Positions 16,401 through 27,137 are shown, counted from the first letter of the stretch. The stretch: DNA of 64,000 bases from Mesonia phycicola (GCF_900141885.1 NZ_FQYY01000005.1:248001-312000); one strand, 5' to 3'. Numbers and translations are program-made. Notes: generated from the letters alone by a model not told the origin.

Positions 16401-17636
16401 ATGGAGAATATCGATTTAATTAATTCTTTTTCAGAATTTAAAGACGATAAATTAATAGATCGTGTAACCCTAATGGCGATTTTGGAAGATGTATTTAGGA
16501 ATGCACTGAAAAAGAAATTTGGAGAAGATGATAATTTTGATATAATTATAAATCCTGATAAAGGAGATTTAGAGATTTGGAGAAATAGAGTGGTAGTTGC
16601 AGATGGTGAGGTGGAAGATGAAAATCAAGAAATTTCTTTAACAGCAGCTAGGAAAATTGAGCCAGATTTTGAAGTAGGAGAAGATGTTTCTCAAGAAGTG
16701 AAATTAATAGATTTAGGAAGAAGAGCTATTTTGGCGTTAAGACAAAATCTGATTTCTAAAATTCATGAACACGATAATACTAACATCTATAAGCAATTTA
16801 AAGAGTTAGAAGGTGAGATTTATGCAGCAGAAGTTCATCATATTCGTCATCGTGCAGTAATTTTGTTAGATGATGAAGGTAATGAGTTAATTATGCCTAA
16901 AGACAGACAAATACCTTCAGACTTCTTTAGAAAAGGCGAAAATGTTAAAGGGGTGATAGAGAGTGTAGAGCTAAAAGGTAATAAGCCAATTATTATACTT
17001 TCTAGAACTGCGCCTGGTTTCTTAGAGAAATTATTTGAACAAGAAATCCCTGAAGTTTTTGATGGTTTAATTACTGTGAAAAAAGTAGTTAGAATTCCTG
17101 GAGAAAAAGCAAAAGTAGCGGTAGATTCTTACGATGATAGAATTGATCCTGTTGGAGCTTGTGTAGGGATGAAGGGTTCTCGTATTCACGGTATTGTGAG
17201 AGAGCTTGGTAATGAGAATATAGATGTAATTAATTATACTACTAATAGTCAATTATTAATTACAAGGGCTTTAAGTCCTGCAAAAGTAATGTCTGTTAAA
17301 ATTAACGACGAAAATATGACTGCTCAAGTAATGCTGAAGCCAGAAGAGGTTTCTAAAGCAATTGGTCGTGGTGGTCATAATATTAGATTGGCAGGTCAGT
17401 TAACAGGTTACGAGATTGATGTTTATAGAGACGGAGCTTCAGATGAAGATGTAGAGCTTAAAGAGTTTGCAGATGAAATTGATGCTTGGGTGATAGAAGA
17501 ATTTTCAAGAATAGGTTTAGAAACCGCAAAAAGTATTCTTGAGAAAGATGTAGATGATTTAGTAAAAATTACAGACTTGGAAGAAGAGACAATTAAAAAT
17601 GTTATTCAAGTTTTAAAAGAAGAATTTGAAGATTAA
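16401..17636 (+). CDS. nusA: Transcription termination/antitermination factor NusA
   Basis: 411-aa RNA polymerase-associated factor controlling pausing, termination and antitermination. Domains in order: N-terminal polymerase-binding domain (~1-125), S1 RNA-binding domain (~130-200, GEIYAAEVHHIRHRAVI), KH1 and KH2 (~225-345, VGACVGMKGSRIHGIVREL and AIGRGGHNIRLAGQL), and a short C-terminal helical segment with one helix-hairpin-helix-like unit. The C-terminus is shorter than the ~495 residues of E. coli NusA because the two acidic repeats are absent, as is normal in this phylum. Confidence 0.96.
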   Translation: MENIDLINSFSEFKDDKLIDRVTLMAILEDVFRNALKKKFGEDDNFDIIINPDKGDLEIWRNRVVVADGEVEDENQEISLTAARKIEPDFEVGEDVSQEVKLIDLGRRAILALRQNLISKIHEHDNTNIYKQFKELEGEIYAAEVHHIRHRAVILLDDEGNELIMPKDRQIPSDFFRKGENVKGVIESVELKGNKPIIILSRTAPGFLEKLFEQEIPEVFDGLITVKKVVRIPGEKAKVAVDSYDDRIDPVGACVGMKGSRIHGIVRELGNENIDVINYTTNSQLLITRALSPAKVMSVKINDENMTAQVMLKPEEVSKAIGRGGHNIRLAGQLTGYEIDVYRDGASDEDVELKEFADEIDAWVIEEFSRIGLETAKSILEKDVDDLVKITDLEEETIKNVIQVLKEEFED

Positions 17637-17697
17637 CTATTTGTTTATATAGTTTTTTTTCATAAAATAGAATAAGAGGTTAATTTAGAGGCAATTT

Positions 17698-20442
17698 ATG
17701 GCTGAAGCAAAGAAAATGCGATTAAATAAGGTATTACGCGAATTCAATATTTCGTTAGATCGTGCTGTAGAGTTTTTAACAGCACAGGGATATGATATTG
17801 ATGCGCGTCCTACTACTAAGATTTCAGACGAGGTTTACCGAGTGCTGTTTGATAAATTTCAAACAGATAAAAGTAAGAAGGTGGCTTCAAAAGAAGTTAG
17901 TGAAGAGCGCAAGAAAGAGAAAGAAGAACTTCGTTTAGCTCGAGAAAAAGAGCAAAAAGAGAAGCTTGTTAAGTTGGAAGAAGAGCGTAAGAAAGAAGAG
18001 CTTAGGAAGAAAGAAGAAGAAGAGAGGATTGTAAAAGCTAAGAATAAATTAGAAGGTCCTAAGCAAGTTGGTAAAATAGATCTTGATAAAGGTAGAAAGC
18101 CTAAGTCAGTTTCTAAAAAAGAAGATTCTTCAGAAAATAAATCAGTTGATAAAGCTAAAGATCTTCAAAAGCCTAAAACTTCTAAAGATACACCTCAAAA
18201 AACAGATGTTAAAACTGAAAAAGTAGATGCCGATAAAGCTGCTACAGAGCCAGTGAAAGAAGATCGTTTAGAGACAAAGTATCAGAAATTAAATGGTCCT
18301 AACTTTACGGGTGAAAAAATTGATCTTAGTAAGTTTAAAAAACCTGCTAAGAAAAAAGAAGAAAAGAAAGATGATAAGTCTTCTGCTGCTAACAAGAAAA
18401 AACGCCGTAGAAGAATAAGTAAAGATGGTAATGCTTCTCCTGCTACTAGAAGACCAGGAGGTACTGGAGGTGCTTTTAATAAAGGTGGCAATAATAAGCG
18501 TCGTAGGCCAGCAGCTGCAGTTAAAAAAGAAGAGCCTACAGAAGAAGAAGTACAAAAGCAGGTAAGAGAAACTTTAGAGAAGCTTCAAGGGAAGTCTTCT
18601 AAAGGTAAAGGTGCTAAGTATAGAAGAGATAAAAGAGATCAGCATCGTCAAAAATCTGAAGATCAACAAGCTCAGCAAGAAGAGCAAAGCAAAACATTAA
18701 AAGCAACAGAGTTTGTTACGGTTAGTGAAGTTGCCACAATGATGGATGTGCCTGTAACTAAGGTAATATCAGCTTGTATGTCTTTAGGGATGATGGTAAC
18801 AATGAACCAACGTTTAGATGCAGAGACATTAAGTATAGTTGCAGAAGAGTTTGGTTTTGAAGTAGATTTTGTAAATGCAGATATAGAAGAGTCTATAGAA
18901 GTAGAGCAAGATGCTCCAGAAGATTTAGTAAGTCGTGCTCCTATTGTTACGGTAATGGGTCACGTAGATCACGGTAAAACTTCTCTGTTAGATTATATAC
19001 GTAAAGAAAATGTAATTGCAGGTGAAAGTGGTGGTATTACACAGCATATTGGTGCTTATGGGGTTCAGCTTGATAACGGAGAGAAAATAGCATTTTTAGA
19101 TACTCCTGGTCACGAGGCCTTTACGGCGATGAGAGCTCGTGGTGCTCAAATTACAGATATTGCAGTAATTGTTATTGCAGCAGATGATGATGTGATGCCG
19201 CAAACAAAAGAGGCTATTTCTCACGCTCAAGCAGCTGGAGTGCCTATTATCTTTGCAATAAACAAGGTTGATTTACCAACGGCAAATCCAGAAAAGATAA
19301 AAGAAAAATTAGCAGCAATGAACTTGCTAGTGGAAGATTGGGGAGGTAAAGTACAGTCTCAAGATATTTCTGCAAAACAAGGTTTAGGTGTTAAAGAATT
19401 ATTAGAAAAAGTATTATTAGAGGCTGAGATTTTAGAATTAAAAGCTAACCCTAATAAACTTGCAAGCGGTGCGGTTGTAGAAGCTTTCTTAGATAAAGGT
19501 AGAGGTTATGTTTCTACTATCTTAGTTCAGGCAGGTACACTAAAAATTGGAGATTATGTATTGGCTGGTACCACTAGTGGTAAAATTAAGGCAATGCAAG
19601 ATGAAAGAGGTAACAATGTAAAAGAGGCTGGACCTTCAACACCAGTTTCTATTTTAGGTCTAGATGGTGCTCCTCAAGCAGGTGATAAGTTTATTGTAAT
19701 GGAAGATGAGCGTGAAGCTAAAGATATAGCTTCTAAGCGTACACAGCTACAACGTGAGCAAAGTGTAAGAACGCAACGTCATATTACTTTAGATGAGATA
19801 GGAAGACGTATTGCGCTTGGTGACTTTAAAGAGTTAAATATTATCTTGAAAGGAGATGTAGATGGTTCTGTAGAAGCATTAACAGATAGCTTCCAGAAAC
19901 TCTCAACAGAAGAAATTCAGGTTAATATTATTCATAAAGGGGTTGGGGCAATCACAGAGAGTGATGTGTTATTAGCTTCTGCTTCAGATGCAATTATTAT
20001 AGGGTTTAATGTTAGACCTGCAGGTAATGCTAATCAAGTAGCAGATAAAGAAGAAATAGATATTAGAACTTATTCTATTATTTATGATGCTATTAATGAT
20101 CTTAAAGATGCGATGGAAGGTATGCTTTCTCCAGAAATGAAAGAGGAGGTTACTGGTACAGCTGAAATTAGAGAGACGTTTAAAATCTCTAAGATTGGAA
20201 CCATTGCTGGGTGTATGGTTACTACAGGTAAAATTTACAGAAGTAGTAGTATACGTTTAATTCGTGAAAGTGTAGTTATTTACACAGGAACATTAGCTTC
20301 ATTAAAACGATTTAAAGATGATGTGAAAGAAGTTTCAAAAGGATATGATTGTGGTATCCAGGTGAAAAATTACAACGATATTAAAGAAGGTGATGTAATT
20401 GAAGCTTTCCAACAAGTAGAGGTTAAGAAAAAACTGAAATAG
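17698..20442 (+). CDS. infB: Translation initiation factor IF-2
   Basis: 914-aa GTPase that brings initiator tRNA to the ribosome. The N-terminal domain ([19 protein letters not shown]) is followed by a ~250-residue Lys/Glu-rich linker and a basic [11 protein letters not shown] patch. The G domain starts near residue 415 with [14 protein letters not shown] (G1), [10 protein letters not shown] (G2), LDTPGHEAF (G3), INKVDLP (G4) and SAKQGLG (G5). The C-terminal domains bind fMet-tRNA. It closes the rimP-nusA-infB operon; a strong terminator follows. Confidence 0.97.
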   Translation: MAEAKKMRLNKVLREFNISLDRAVEFLTAQGYDIDARPTTKISDEVYRVLFDKFQTDKSKKVASKEVSEERKKEKEELRLAREKEQKEKLVKLEEERKKEELRKKEEEERIVKAKNKLEGPKQVGKIDLDKGRKPKSVSKKEDSSENKSVDKAKDLQKPKTSKDTPQKTDVKTEKVDADKAATEPVKEDRLETKYQKLNGPNFTGEKIDLSKFKKPAKKKEEKKDDKSSAANKKKRRRRISKDGNASPATRRPGGTGGAFNKGGNNKRRRPAAAVKKEEPTEEEVQKQVRETLEKLQGKSSKGKGAKYRRDKRDQHRQKSEDQQAQQEEQSKTLKATEFVTVSEVATMMDVPVTKVISACMSLGMMVTMNQRLDAETLSIVAEEFGFEVDFVNADIEESIEVEQDAPEDLVSRAPIVTVMGHVDHGKTSLLDYIRKENVIAGESGGITQHIGAYGVQLDNGEKIAFLDTPGHEAFTAMRARGAQITDIAVIVIAADDDVMPQTKEAISHAQAAGVPIIFAINKVDLPTANPEKIKEKLAAMNLLVEDWGGKVQSQDISAKQGLGVKELLEKVLLEAEILELKANPNKLASGAVVEAFLDKGRGYVSTILVQAGTLKIGDYVLAGTTSGKIKAMQDERGNNVKEAGPSTPVSILGLDGAPQAGDKFIVMEDEREAKDIASKRTQLQREQSVRTQRHITLDEIGRRIALGDFKELNIILKGDVDGSVEALTDSFQKLSTEEIQVNIIHKGVGAITESDVLLASASDAIIIGFNVRPAGNANQVADKEEIDIRTYSIIYDAINDLKDAMEGMLSPEMKEEVTGTAEIRETFKISKIGTIAGCMVTTGKIYRSSSIRLIRESVVIYTGTLASLKRFKDDVKEVSKGYDCGIQVKNYNDIKEGDVIEAFQQVEVKKKLK

Positions 20443-20461
20443 GTTTTTTTCAATTATAAAT

Positions 20462-20497
20462 AAAAAAGCGACTTGAAATTTTCAAGTCGCTTTTTTT
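20462..20497 (+). terminator. Bidirectional terminator between infB and the SPOR gene
   Basis: AAAAAAGCGACTTGAAA / TTTCAAGTCGCTTTTTT form a near-complete palindrome with A- and T-runs on the two sides, so it can act on both strands. Confidence 0.9.
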
Positions 20498-20516
20498 ATG
20501 CTTCAGTGTTTTGTAA

Positions 20517-20900
20517 TTATGGTTTAAAAATAATGGCGCTTTTAAAGTCTTTTTTTAGCTCTATAAAAGCTCTCTCTGCTTCCAATTTATTTCTAAAGTC
20601 TCCAATCCAAACTTTATAGTTTGGTGTCTCAAACACAATATCAGAGGGCCATTCTTTGTATTTTTCTTTAAATTCATTTTTTATTTTGTTGGCTTCCTTT
20701 AAATCTGTACCGTAAAATAATTGAATCTTATATCTTTCATTTATTTCATTATTTTCAATCATTTTTGCTTTCAATACAATTAACTCATTTAATAACGGGT
20801 CAGCATCTATAGAAGATTGTGCATTAGTGTTAATTGTACTTACTAAAAATAGGCAAGTTGCTGCCAGTAAGATGGGTACATGTTTAGAATTCATTTTCAT
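20517..20900 (-). CDS. Secreted SPOR domain protein
   Basis: 127 aa: a signal peptide (residues ~5-27, ILLAATCLFLVSTI, cleavage near TNAQ) and a C-terminal SPOR domain (~55-127: YKIQLFYGTDLKEANKIKN, YKVWIGDFRNKLEAERAF, SAIIFKP). SPOR domains bind denuded peptidoglycan strands at sites of cell-wall remodelling, so the mature protein is expected in the periplasm. It is a single gene, convergent with infB. Confidence 0.85.
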   Translation of the reverse strand: MKMNSKHVPILLAATCLFLVSTINTNAQSSIDADPLLNELIVLKAKMIENNEINERYKIQLFYGTDLKEANKIKNEFKEKYKEWPSDIVFETPNYKVWIGDFRNKLEAERAFIELKKDFKSAIIFKP

Positions 20901-20916
20901 AAATGTGCGTTTTAGG

Positions 20917-20924
20917 CAAAAATA
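20917..20924 (-). promoter_or_regulatory. Candidate -7 box for the SPOR gene
   Basis: TATTTTTG on the minus strand matches TAnnTTTG, 16 nt before the ATG. A TTTG box at the usual spacing is not seen. Confidence 0.4.
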
Positions 20925-20999
20925 GAACTAATTTTTTATATCAATTCAATATTCTTTATTTAGAAATGGTATAAATTAGCGATTAACAATACTCTAACA

Positions 21000-21030
21000 T
21001 TTCTAAAATCATCTTTAAGTATTACTTTTG
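21000..21030 (+). promoter_or_regulatory. Promoter of the ACIII-cytochrome oxidase operon
   Basis: TTTC (21000-21003), 19 nt, TACTTTTG (21023-21030). The leader to the first gene is ~85 nt and holds no obvious hairpin terminator. Confidence 0.75.
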
Positions 21031-21121
21031 TCAAGGAAATTTACGGTCTAGTTGTGCTTTTTTGGGCTAACTAATTCATAATAAAAACCGTACCAAACTA
21101 AGATGTTAATTCAGTTGTAAT

Positions 21122-22471
21122 ATGGAAAAGGTGAATACCCGCCATTCAATTTCAAGAGTGCTACTTCTTTTATTAGTAGTTTTATTTTCTTTCTCTCAAA
21201 ATTTATTCGCTCAGGAAGAGGCTGCTGCAGATGAATCTTCTCAAGGTTCAGTTGAGGCTGCTGCAAGTTCTGGTGGAGATGCGGCTAAGGGAAAAGAGTT
21301 GTTTAATTCTCTTTGTGCTTCTTGTCATAAGAGGTATAAGCGTTCTACTGGTCCTGCTTTAAATGGTGTGACGAGTAGACATGAAACAGATTGGCTTTAT
21401 CGTTGGATAAAGAATAGTCAAGAATTAATTGCTGCTGGTGATGCTGAAGCGGTTGCTATTTATGAAGAGTTTAATCAGACAGCGATGACTCCGTTTCCTC
21501 AGTTGTCAAATGAAGATATAGATAATATACTTGCTTATGTAGAGCAGCCAAAGCCGGAGCCTACTACTCAACCTCAGATTCCTGGTGGTTCTGGTGGTGA
21601 TTCTTCTGGAAGCGGTGTTTCTACAGATATAATTTTAGGTGTTTTAGCGTTTGTTTTACTTTTGTTGGTTGCTGTTCTGTTTTTAGTAAACAAAACATTA
21701 ACTCGTTTTGCTGCTGCTAGTGGTGTTGAGTTGTCGGTTGCTGAAACTAGAAAACCAATTTGGAAAGCATTTGTTGAAAATCAATTTTTGGTATTAGTGA
21801 CTTCTGTTTTCTTGTTGTTAACAGGTGGTTATTTTGCTTATGGTTATTTAATGCAGGTTGGGGTAGATCAAGGTTATCAGCCAGTTCAGCCAATTCATTA
21901 TTCTCATAGAATTCACGCTGGTGATAATGAAATAGAGTGTAAGTATTGTCACTCATCTGCAAGAGTAAGTAAGACTTCTGGTATTCCTTCTTTAAATGTT
22001 TGTATGAATTGTCATAAATCTATTAGTGAGGTTGCAGATGCTTCTAATCCTAATACTTCTGTGACAGAAGAATATACTAAAGAGTTTTATGATGGGGAGA
22101 TAGCTAAGTTGTATGAAGCAACTGGTTGGGACCCTGCAACACAATCTTATACTGGAGAATCTAAGCCTGTGAAGTGGGTTAGAATTCATAATCTTCCAGA
22201 TTTCGCTTACTTTAATCACTCTCAGCACGTAACGGTTGCTGGTGTTGCTTGTCAAGAGTGTCATGGTCCTGTAGAAGAGATGGAGATAATGTATCAGTAT
22301 TCTCCTTTAACTATGGGTTGGTGTATAAACTGTCATAGGGAAACTAATGTGAAAATGGAGGGTAATGAGTATTACGAGAAGATTCACGAAGAGTTGTCGA
22401 AAAAATATGGTGTAGAAACATTAACTGCTGCTCAAATGGGAGCGACAGAATGTGGGAAATGTCATTACTAA
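21122..22471 (+). CDS. actA: Alternative Complex III multiheme cytochrome c subunit ActA
   Basis: 449-aa c-type cytochrome of the quinol:electron-acceptor oxidoreductase ACIII. A signal peptide is followed by a monoheme cytochrome c domain (CASCHKRY at ~65, AMTPFPQLSNEDI with a possible Met ligand). A Gly/Ser/Pro linker and two membrane helices (~170-190, ~220-240) come next, then the pentaheme part with five more CxxCH motifs: CKYCH, CMNCH, CQECH, CINCH and a C-terminal CGKCH. Six heme sites in total, so a monoheme domain is fused to classical pentaheme ActA. It is the first gene of an eight-gene operon. Confidence 0.93.
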   Translation: MEKVNTRHSISRVLLLLLVVLFSFSQNLFAQEEAAADESSQGSVEAAASSGGDAAKGKELFNSLCASCHKRYKRSTGPALNGVTSRHETDWLYRWIKNSQELIAAGDAEAVAIYEEFNQTAMTPFPQLSNEDIDNILAYVEQPKPEPTTQPQIPGGSGGDSSGSGVSTDIILGVLAFVLLLLVAVLFLVNKTLTRFAAASGVELSVAETRKPIWKAFVENQFLVLVTSVFLLLTGGYFAYGYLMQVGVDQGYQPVQPIHYSHRIHAGDNEIECKYCHSSARVSKTSGIPSLNVCMNCHKSISEVADASNPNTSVTEEYTKEFYDGEIAKLYEATGWDPATQSYTGESKPVKWVRIHNLPDFAYFNHSQHVTVAGVACQECHGPVEEMEIMYQYSPLTMGWCINCHRETNVKMEGNEYYEKIHEELSKKYGVETLTAAQMGATECGKCHY

Positions 22472-22505
22472 TAAATTTAATAAGAAGCTAATTCTATATA
22501 ATAAT

Positions 22506-25500
22506 ATGTCATCAAACAAGAAATACTGGAAAAGTGTTGAGGAGCTAAATGAAAATAGCCCTATTGTTGAGACGCTTAAACAGAATGAATTTGTAGAAGA
22601 AATTCCTACGGATGAGTTTTTGGGTGATAAGGAGTCTTTGGAGAGTTCTTCTACTTCTAGAAGAGACTTTTTAAAGTTCGTTGGGTTTAGTACTGCTGCT
22701 GCGTCGTTAGCGGCGTGTGAAGGTCCGGTGACTAAATCTATTCCTTATGTTGTTCAGCCAGAAAGAATCGTTCCTGGTGTAGCTAATTATTATGCTACTA
22801 CAATTGCAGATGGTTTTGATTTCTCAAGTGTTTTGGTTAAAACAAGAGAAGGAAGACCAATTAAGATAGAAAGTAATAAACTTGCTTCTGCAACCTCTTC
22901 AGCTAATGCTAGAGTTCATGCTTCTGTTTTGTCTCTTTATGATAATCAGAGGTTGAAACGCCCAATGGTAAAAGGTCAGCCTGTATCTTGGGAAGAGTTT
23001 GATAGAGGAGTAAGTGCAAAATTAAATAATTTAGGAGGTAAGCAAATTGTTTTGTTAACGCAAACTTTTGCTAGTCCTGCTACGTCTAAGTTAATAGCTG
23101 AGTTTTCTTCAAAATATGCAAATGTAAAACATGTGGTTTATGATTCTGTGTCAGAAAACGCTGTTTTAGATGCTTTTGAAGCTAAGTTTGGTTACCGTGC
23201 AATGCCTAATTATGATTTTTCTAAGGCAGAAACAATAGTTTCTGTTGGTGCAGACTTTTTAGGTGATTGGCAAGGTGGTGGATATGAAGCTGGTTATGCT
23301 AAGGGTAGAGTTCCTAAAGAAGGGAAGATGTCTAGGCATATTCAGTTTGAATCAAATATGTCTTTAGCTGGTGCTAATGCAGATAAAAGAGTAGCTGTTT
23401 CTCCTTCAAAACAAAAAGCTGTGTTAGCGGCTCTTTATGGTTATGTTGTTGGTGGAGGTTCTAGTGATCTTTCTGCAGAGTTAGATGATGCTGTTGTGAA
23501 GGCTAAAGAGCAATTAAGAAAATCTGGTAGTAATGCTGTTGTGGTTTGTGGTTTACAAGATGTAGATGCGCAATTAATAACAATGGCAATAAACGAGGCT
23601 TTAGGTAGTAAGGTGATGGATGTTGAAAATCCAAAAATGAATCGTCAAGGTAATAACAAGGAGGTTCTTTCTGTTGTTGCTGAAATGAATTCAGGTAATG
23701 TTGGTGCTATCATCTTAGCAGGTGTAAACCCAGCTTACTCTTTACCTAATTCTTCTGATTTTAAAGATGGTTTAAAAAAGGTTGATTTGTCTCTTACTTT
23801 CAGTATGAAAGAAGATGAAACCGCAGAATTGTGTGAATACGTTGCTGCTGCGCCTCATTACTTAGAATCTTGGGGAGATGTGCAAATCACAAAGAAGAAT
23901 GTTAGTTTAATGCAGCCTACTATAAAGCCTTTGTTTGATACAAGACAGTTTCAAGATGCTTTATTGAAATGGGTTGGGAATGATACTTCTTATTATGAAT
24001 ATATCAGACAAACTTGGTCTGGTAACTTAAGTGGTAAATCTTGGAATGACGCTTTACACGATGGTGTTTTTGAGTCATCTATGCTTGTTGAGTCTAGTGA
24101 TTTTGTTGCTAATGAGGTAAATCTTTCTGCCTCACTTTCTAGATTAAAGCAATCTTCTAGTAATGGTATGGAGTTGGTTTTATATACTAAAACTGCTTTA
24201 GGTAATGGAGAGCAAGCAAATAACCCTTGGTTGCAAGAATTACCTGATCCAATAACTAGAGTTTCTTGGGATAACTATATAACTGTAGCTAAAGCAGATG
24301 CAGATCGTTTAGAGTTGTGGAATGAAAATGTTGCTAATGGAGCTTTAGATGGTTGTTATGTTAATGTAAAAGTTGGTGATAAGGTTCTTAAGAATGTTCC
24401 TGTTCTTATTCAGCCAGGTCAAGCAAAAGGATCTGTAGGTTTATCTCTTGGTTACGGTAAACGTGCTGCAATTCAAGAAGAGATGCAGACAGGTGTAAAT
24501 GCTTATCCTTTATATCAAAACTTTAATAACGTTCAAAATGTAACTATTGAAAAAGCAGGTGGTAGACATGAATTTGCTTGTGTTCAGTTACATAATACGT
24601 TAATGGGTCGTGGAGATGTAGTTAAAGAAACTACTTTAGAGATATTTAATACAAAAGACAAGAGTGTTTGGAATCATCTTGCTCAAGTTTCACTTAATCA
24701 CGAAGAGGTTGCTGTAACTTCTCCAGAAGTAGATTTGTGGGATGAGTTTGATAGAACTATTGGTCATCATTTTAATCTTTCTATAGATTTAAATGCTTGT
24801 ACTGGTTGTGGTGCTTGTGTGATAGCTTGTCATAGTGAAAATAATGTGCCTGTTGTTGGTAAGTCTGAAGTTAGACGTAGCCGTGATATGCACTGGTTAA
24901 GAATTGATCGTTATTACTCTTCAGAAGATACTTTTGAAGAAGATAATGAGAAGAAAGATAACTTTAGTGGTTTATTTGGAGATAATGGTTCTCTAGGTGG
25001 TTTTGGAGAATTAGAAGAAGCTGCTCAAGAGAAAGTTCAGGTTGTTTTCCAACCGGTAATGTGTCAACACTGTAATCACGCTCCTTGTGAAACTGTTTGT
25101 CCTGTTGCGGCAACATCTCACGGACGTCAAGGTCAAAACCATATGGCTTACAACCGTTGTGTAGGTACAAGATATTGTGCTAACAACTGTCCTTATAAAG
25201 TTCGTCGTTTTAACTGGTTCTTGTATAATAAAAATGACGAGTTTGATTACCATATGAATAATGATTTAGGGCGTATGGTTTTAAATCCTGATGTTGTTGT
25301 TCGTTCTCGTGGTGTGATGGAAAAATGTTCTATGTGTATTCAAATGACACAAAAAACTATTCTTGATGCTAAGCGTGATGGTAGAGAAATTAAAGATGGT
25401 GAGTTCCAAACTGCATGTTCTGCAGCTTGTGATTCTGGAGCAATGGTATTTGGAGATATAAATGATAAAGAGAGCGAAGTTTATGATCTTAAGCAAAGTG

Positions 25501-25586
25501 ATAGAATGTATCACCTGTTAGAGCATATTGGAACTAAGCCAAATGTTTTTTATCATACAAAAGTTAGAAACACTACAGAAGTATAA
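22506..25586 (+). CDS. actB: ACIII iron-sulfur / molybdopterin-fold subunit ActB
   Basis: 1026-aa periplasm-facing subunit. A twin-arginine-type signal (TSRRDFLKFVGFSTAA) lies near residues 50-70, directly before LAACEG. Residues ~80-720 resemble molybdopterin oxidoreductases, but in ACIII this half carries no cofactor. From ~764 on is a ferredoxin-like domain: CTGCGACVIACH, CQHCNHAPCETVC, CVGTRYCANNCPY and CSMCIQMT...CSAACDSGA, the ligands for the Fe-S clusters that pass electrons from quinol to ActA. An in-frame GTG at 22452 would overlap actA; ATG 22506 gives the expected N-terminus and is used. Confidence 0.93.
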   Translation: MSSNKKYWKSVEELNENSPIVETLKQNEFVEEIPTDEFLGDKESLESSSTSRRDFLKFVGFSTAAASLAACEGPVTKSIPYVVQPERIVPGVANYYATTIADGFDFSSVLVKTREGRPIKIESNKLASATSSANARVHASVLSLYDNQRLKRPMVKGQPVSWEEFDRGVSAKLNNLGGKQIVLLTQTFASPATSKLIAEFSSKYANVKHVVYDSVSENAVLDAFEAKFGYRAMPNYDFSKAETIVSVGADFLGDWQGGGYEAGYAKGRVPKEGKMSRHIQFESNMSLAGANADKRVAVSPSKQKAVLAALYGYVVGGGSSDLSAELDDAVVKAKEQLRKSGSNAVVVCGLQDVDAQLITMAINEALGSKVMDVENPKMNRQGNNKEVLSVVAEMNSGNVGAIILAGVNPAYSLPNSSDFKDGLKKVDLSLTFSMKEDETAELCEYVAAAPHYLESWGDVQITKKNVSLMQPTIKPLFDTRQFQDALLKWVGNDTSYYEYIRQTWSGNLSGKSWNDALHDGVFESSMLVESSDFVANEVNLSASLSRLKQSSSNGMELVLYTKTALGNGEQANNPWLQELPDPITRVSWDNYITVAKADADRLELWNENVANGALDGCYVNVKVGDKVLKNVPVLIQPGQAKGSVGLSLGYGKRAAIQEEMQTGVNAYPLYQNFNNVQNVTIEKAGGRHEFACVQLHNTLMGRGDVVKETTLEIFNTKDKSVWNHLAQVSLNHEEVAVTSPEVDLWDEFDRTIGHHFNLSIDLNACTGCGACVIACHSENNVPVVGKSEVRRSRDMHWLRIDRYYSSEDTFEEDNEKKDNFSGLFGDNGSLGGFGELEEAAQEKVQVVFQPVMCQHCNHAPCETVCPVAATSHGRQGQNHMAYNRCVGTRYCANNCPYKVRRFNWFLYNKNDEFDYHMNNDLGRMVLNPDVVVRSRGVMEKCSMCIQMTQKTILDAKRDGREIKDGEFQTACSAACDSGAMVFGDINDKESEVYDLKQSDRMYHLLEHIGTKPNVFYHTKVRNTTEV

Positions 25587-25617
25587 AAGTTAATTAAAGA
25601 ATCAATTATAAATCATT

Positions 25618-27096
25618 ATGTCTCATTACGAAGCACCTATAAGAAAGCCTTTAGTTACCGGAGATAAGTCTTATCATGATGTAACTATAGATGTTGCAGC
25701 CCCGGTAGAAGGTAAGGCAAATAAAACTTGGTGGATTGTATTTTCAATATCACTAGTTGCTTTCCTATGGGGAATAGGTTGTATTATTTATACGGTATCT
25801 ACAGGTATTGGTACTTGGGGTCTTAATAAAACCGTAGGTTGGGCCTGGGATATCACCAATTTTGTTTGGTGGGTAGGTATTGGTCACGCGGGAACGTTAA
25901 TTTCTGCAGTACTATTATTATTTCGCCAAAAATGGAGAATGGCTATTAACAGGTCTGCAGAGGCGATGACTATTTTCTCTGTAGTTCAAGCAGGATTGTT
26001 TCCTGTAATACACATGGGAAGACCTTGGTTAGGGTATTGGGTTTTACCTATTCCAAACCAGTTTGGTTCTCTATGGGTAAACTTTAATTCTCCTCTTCTT
26101 TGGGATGTATTTGCAATTTCTACTTATTTATCTGTATCATTAGTTTTCTGGTGGACAGGTTTACTTCCAGATTTTGCAATGATTCGTGATCGTGCTGTAA
26201 AGCCTTTCCAAAAGAAAATATATTCTTTACTTTCATTTGGTTGGAGTGGTAGAGCTAAAGATTGGCAACGTTTTGAAGAGGTTTCTCTTGTATTAGCAGG
26301 TTTAGCAACTCCTCTTGTATTGTCAGTACATACTATTGTATCTTTTGATTTTGCAACGTCTGTTATTCCGGGTTGGCATACTACAATATTCCCTCCTTAT
26401 TTCGTTGCGGGGGCTATTTTCTCTGGGTTTGCAATGGTAAATACCTTGTTAATTATAATGAGAAAAGTTTCAAATCTTGAAAACTATATTACTACACAAC
26501 ATATTGAATTAATGAATATTGTAATTATGATTACAGGTTCTATTGTTGGTGTAGCTTATATAACAGAGCTAGTTATTGCTTGGTATTCTGGAGTTGAGTT
26601 TGAGCAATATGCTTTCTTAAACAGAGCAACTGGTCCTTATTGGTGGGCATACTGGTCAATGATGACTTGTAACGTTATCTCTCCGCAGTTTATGTGGTTC
26701 CCTAAATTAAGAAGAAGTATTATGTTCTCTTTCTTTATATCTATAGTGGTAAACATTGGTATGTGGTTTGAGCGTTTTGTAATTATTGTAACCTCGTTAC
26801 ATAGAGATTACTTGCCGTCTTCTTGGACTATGTTCTCTCCAACATTTGTAGATATAGGTATATTTGTAGGTACTATTGGTTTCTTCTTTGTTCTTTTCTT
26901 ATTGTATGCAAGAACTTTCCCAGTAATTGCACAAGCAGAAGTAAAAACAATCTTGAAATCATCTGGAGAAAAATATAAAAAGCTAAGAGCTGAACATGGA
27001 GATCATGTGAACTTGTATGATCCTGTAGTGGGAGATCCAATTATTAGCATTCAAGATTCTGGTTCAAGTGCTGCTGAAACTGATAACAATAACTAA
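25618..27096 (+). CDS. actC: ACIII NrfD-like membrane subunit ActC
   Basis: 492-aa integral membrane protein of the NrfD/PsrC family with about ten helices. It is the quinol-binding membrane subunit next to ActB in ACIII. Typical segments include WWVGIGHAGTLISAVLLLF, MGRPWLGYW and TGPYWWAYWSMM. The soluble N-terminus (YEAPIRKPLVTGDKSYHDVT) is characteristic of ActC. It begins 31 bp after actB. Confidence 0.93.
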   Translation: MSHYEAPIRKPLVTGDKSYHDVTIDVAAPVEGKANKTWWIVFSISLVAFLWGIGCIIYTVSTGIGTWGLNKTVGWAWDITNFVWWVGIGHAGTLISAVLLLFRQKWRMAINRSAEAMTIFSVVQAGLFPVIHMGRPWLGYWVLPIPNQFGSLWVNFNSPLLWDVFAISTYLSVSLVFWWTGLLPDFAMIRDRAVKPFQKKIYSLLSFGWSGRAKDWQRFEEVSLVLAGLATPLVLSVHTIVSFDFATSVIPGWHTTIFPPYFVAGAIFSGFAMVNTLLIIMRKVSNLENYITTQHIELMNIVIMITGSIVGVAYITELVIAWYSGVEFEQYAFLNRATGPYWWAYWSMMTCNVISPQFMWFPKLRRSIMFSFFISIVVNIGMWFERFVIIVTSLHRDYLPSSWTMFSPTFVDIGIFVGTIGFFFVLFLLYARTFPVIAQAEVKTILKSSGEKYKKLRAEHGDHVNLYDPVVGDPIISIQDSGSSAAETDNNN

Positions 27097-27137
27097 TCTG
27101 CTAAAGTAGCTGATTTTAAAAATAAATAATCAATAAG

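Noticed and set aside
18282-18555. Overlapping minus-strand frames inside infB with hydrophobic Phe/Leu/Ser-rich products
   Set aside because: They mirror the Lys/Glu-rich linker of IF-2; their composition follows from the A-rich coding strand, and there is no promoter or separate gene space.
24964-25514. Three minus-strand frames inside actB
   Set aside because: They lie opposite the Fe-S cluster region, have no recognisable domain, and overlap a fully conserved sense gene.
22506-25586. ActB as a molybdenum oxidoreductase
   Set aside because: The molybdopterin-like half belongs to ACIII ActB, which has no molybdenum cofactor; the neighbours ActA, C, D, E and F fix the identity.
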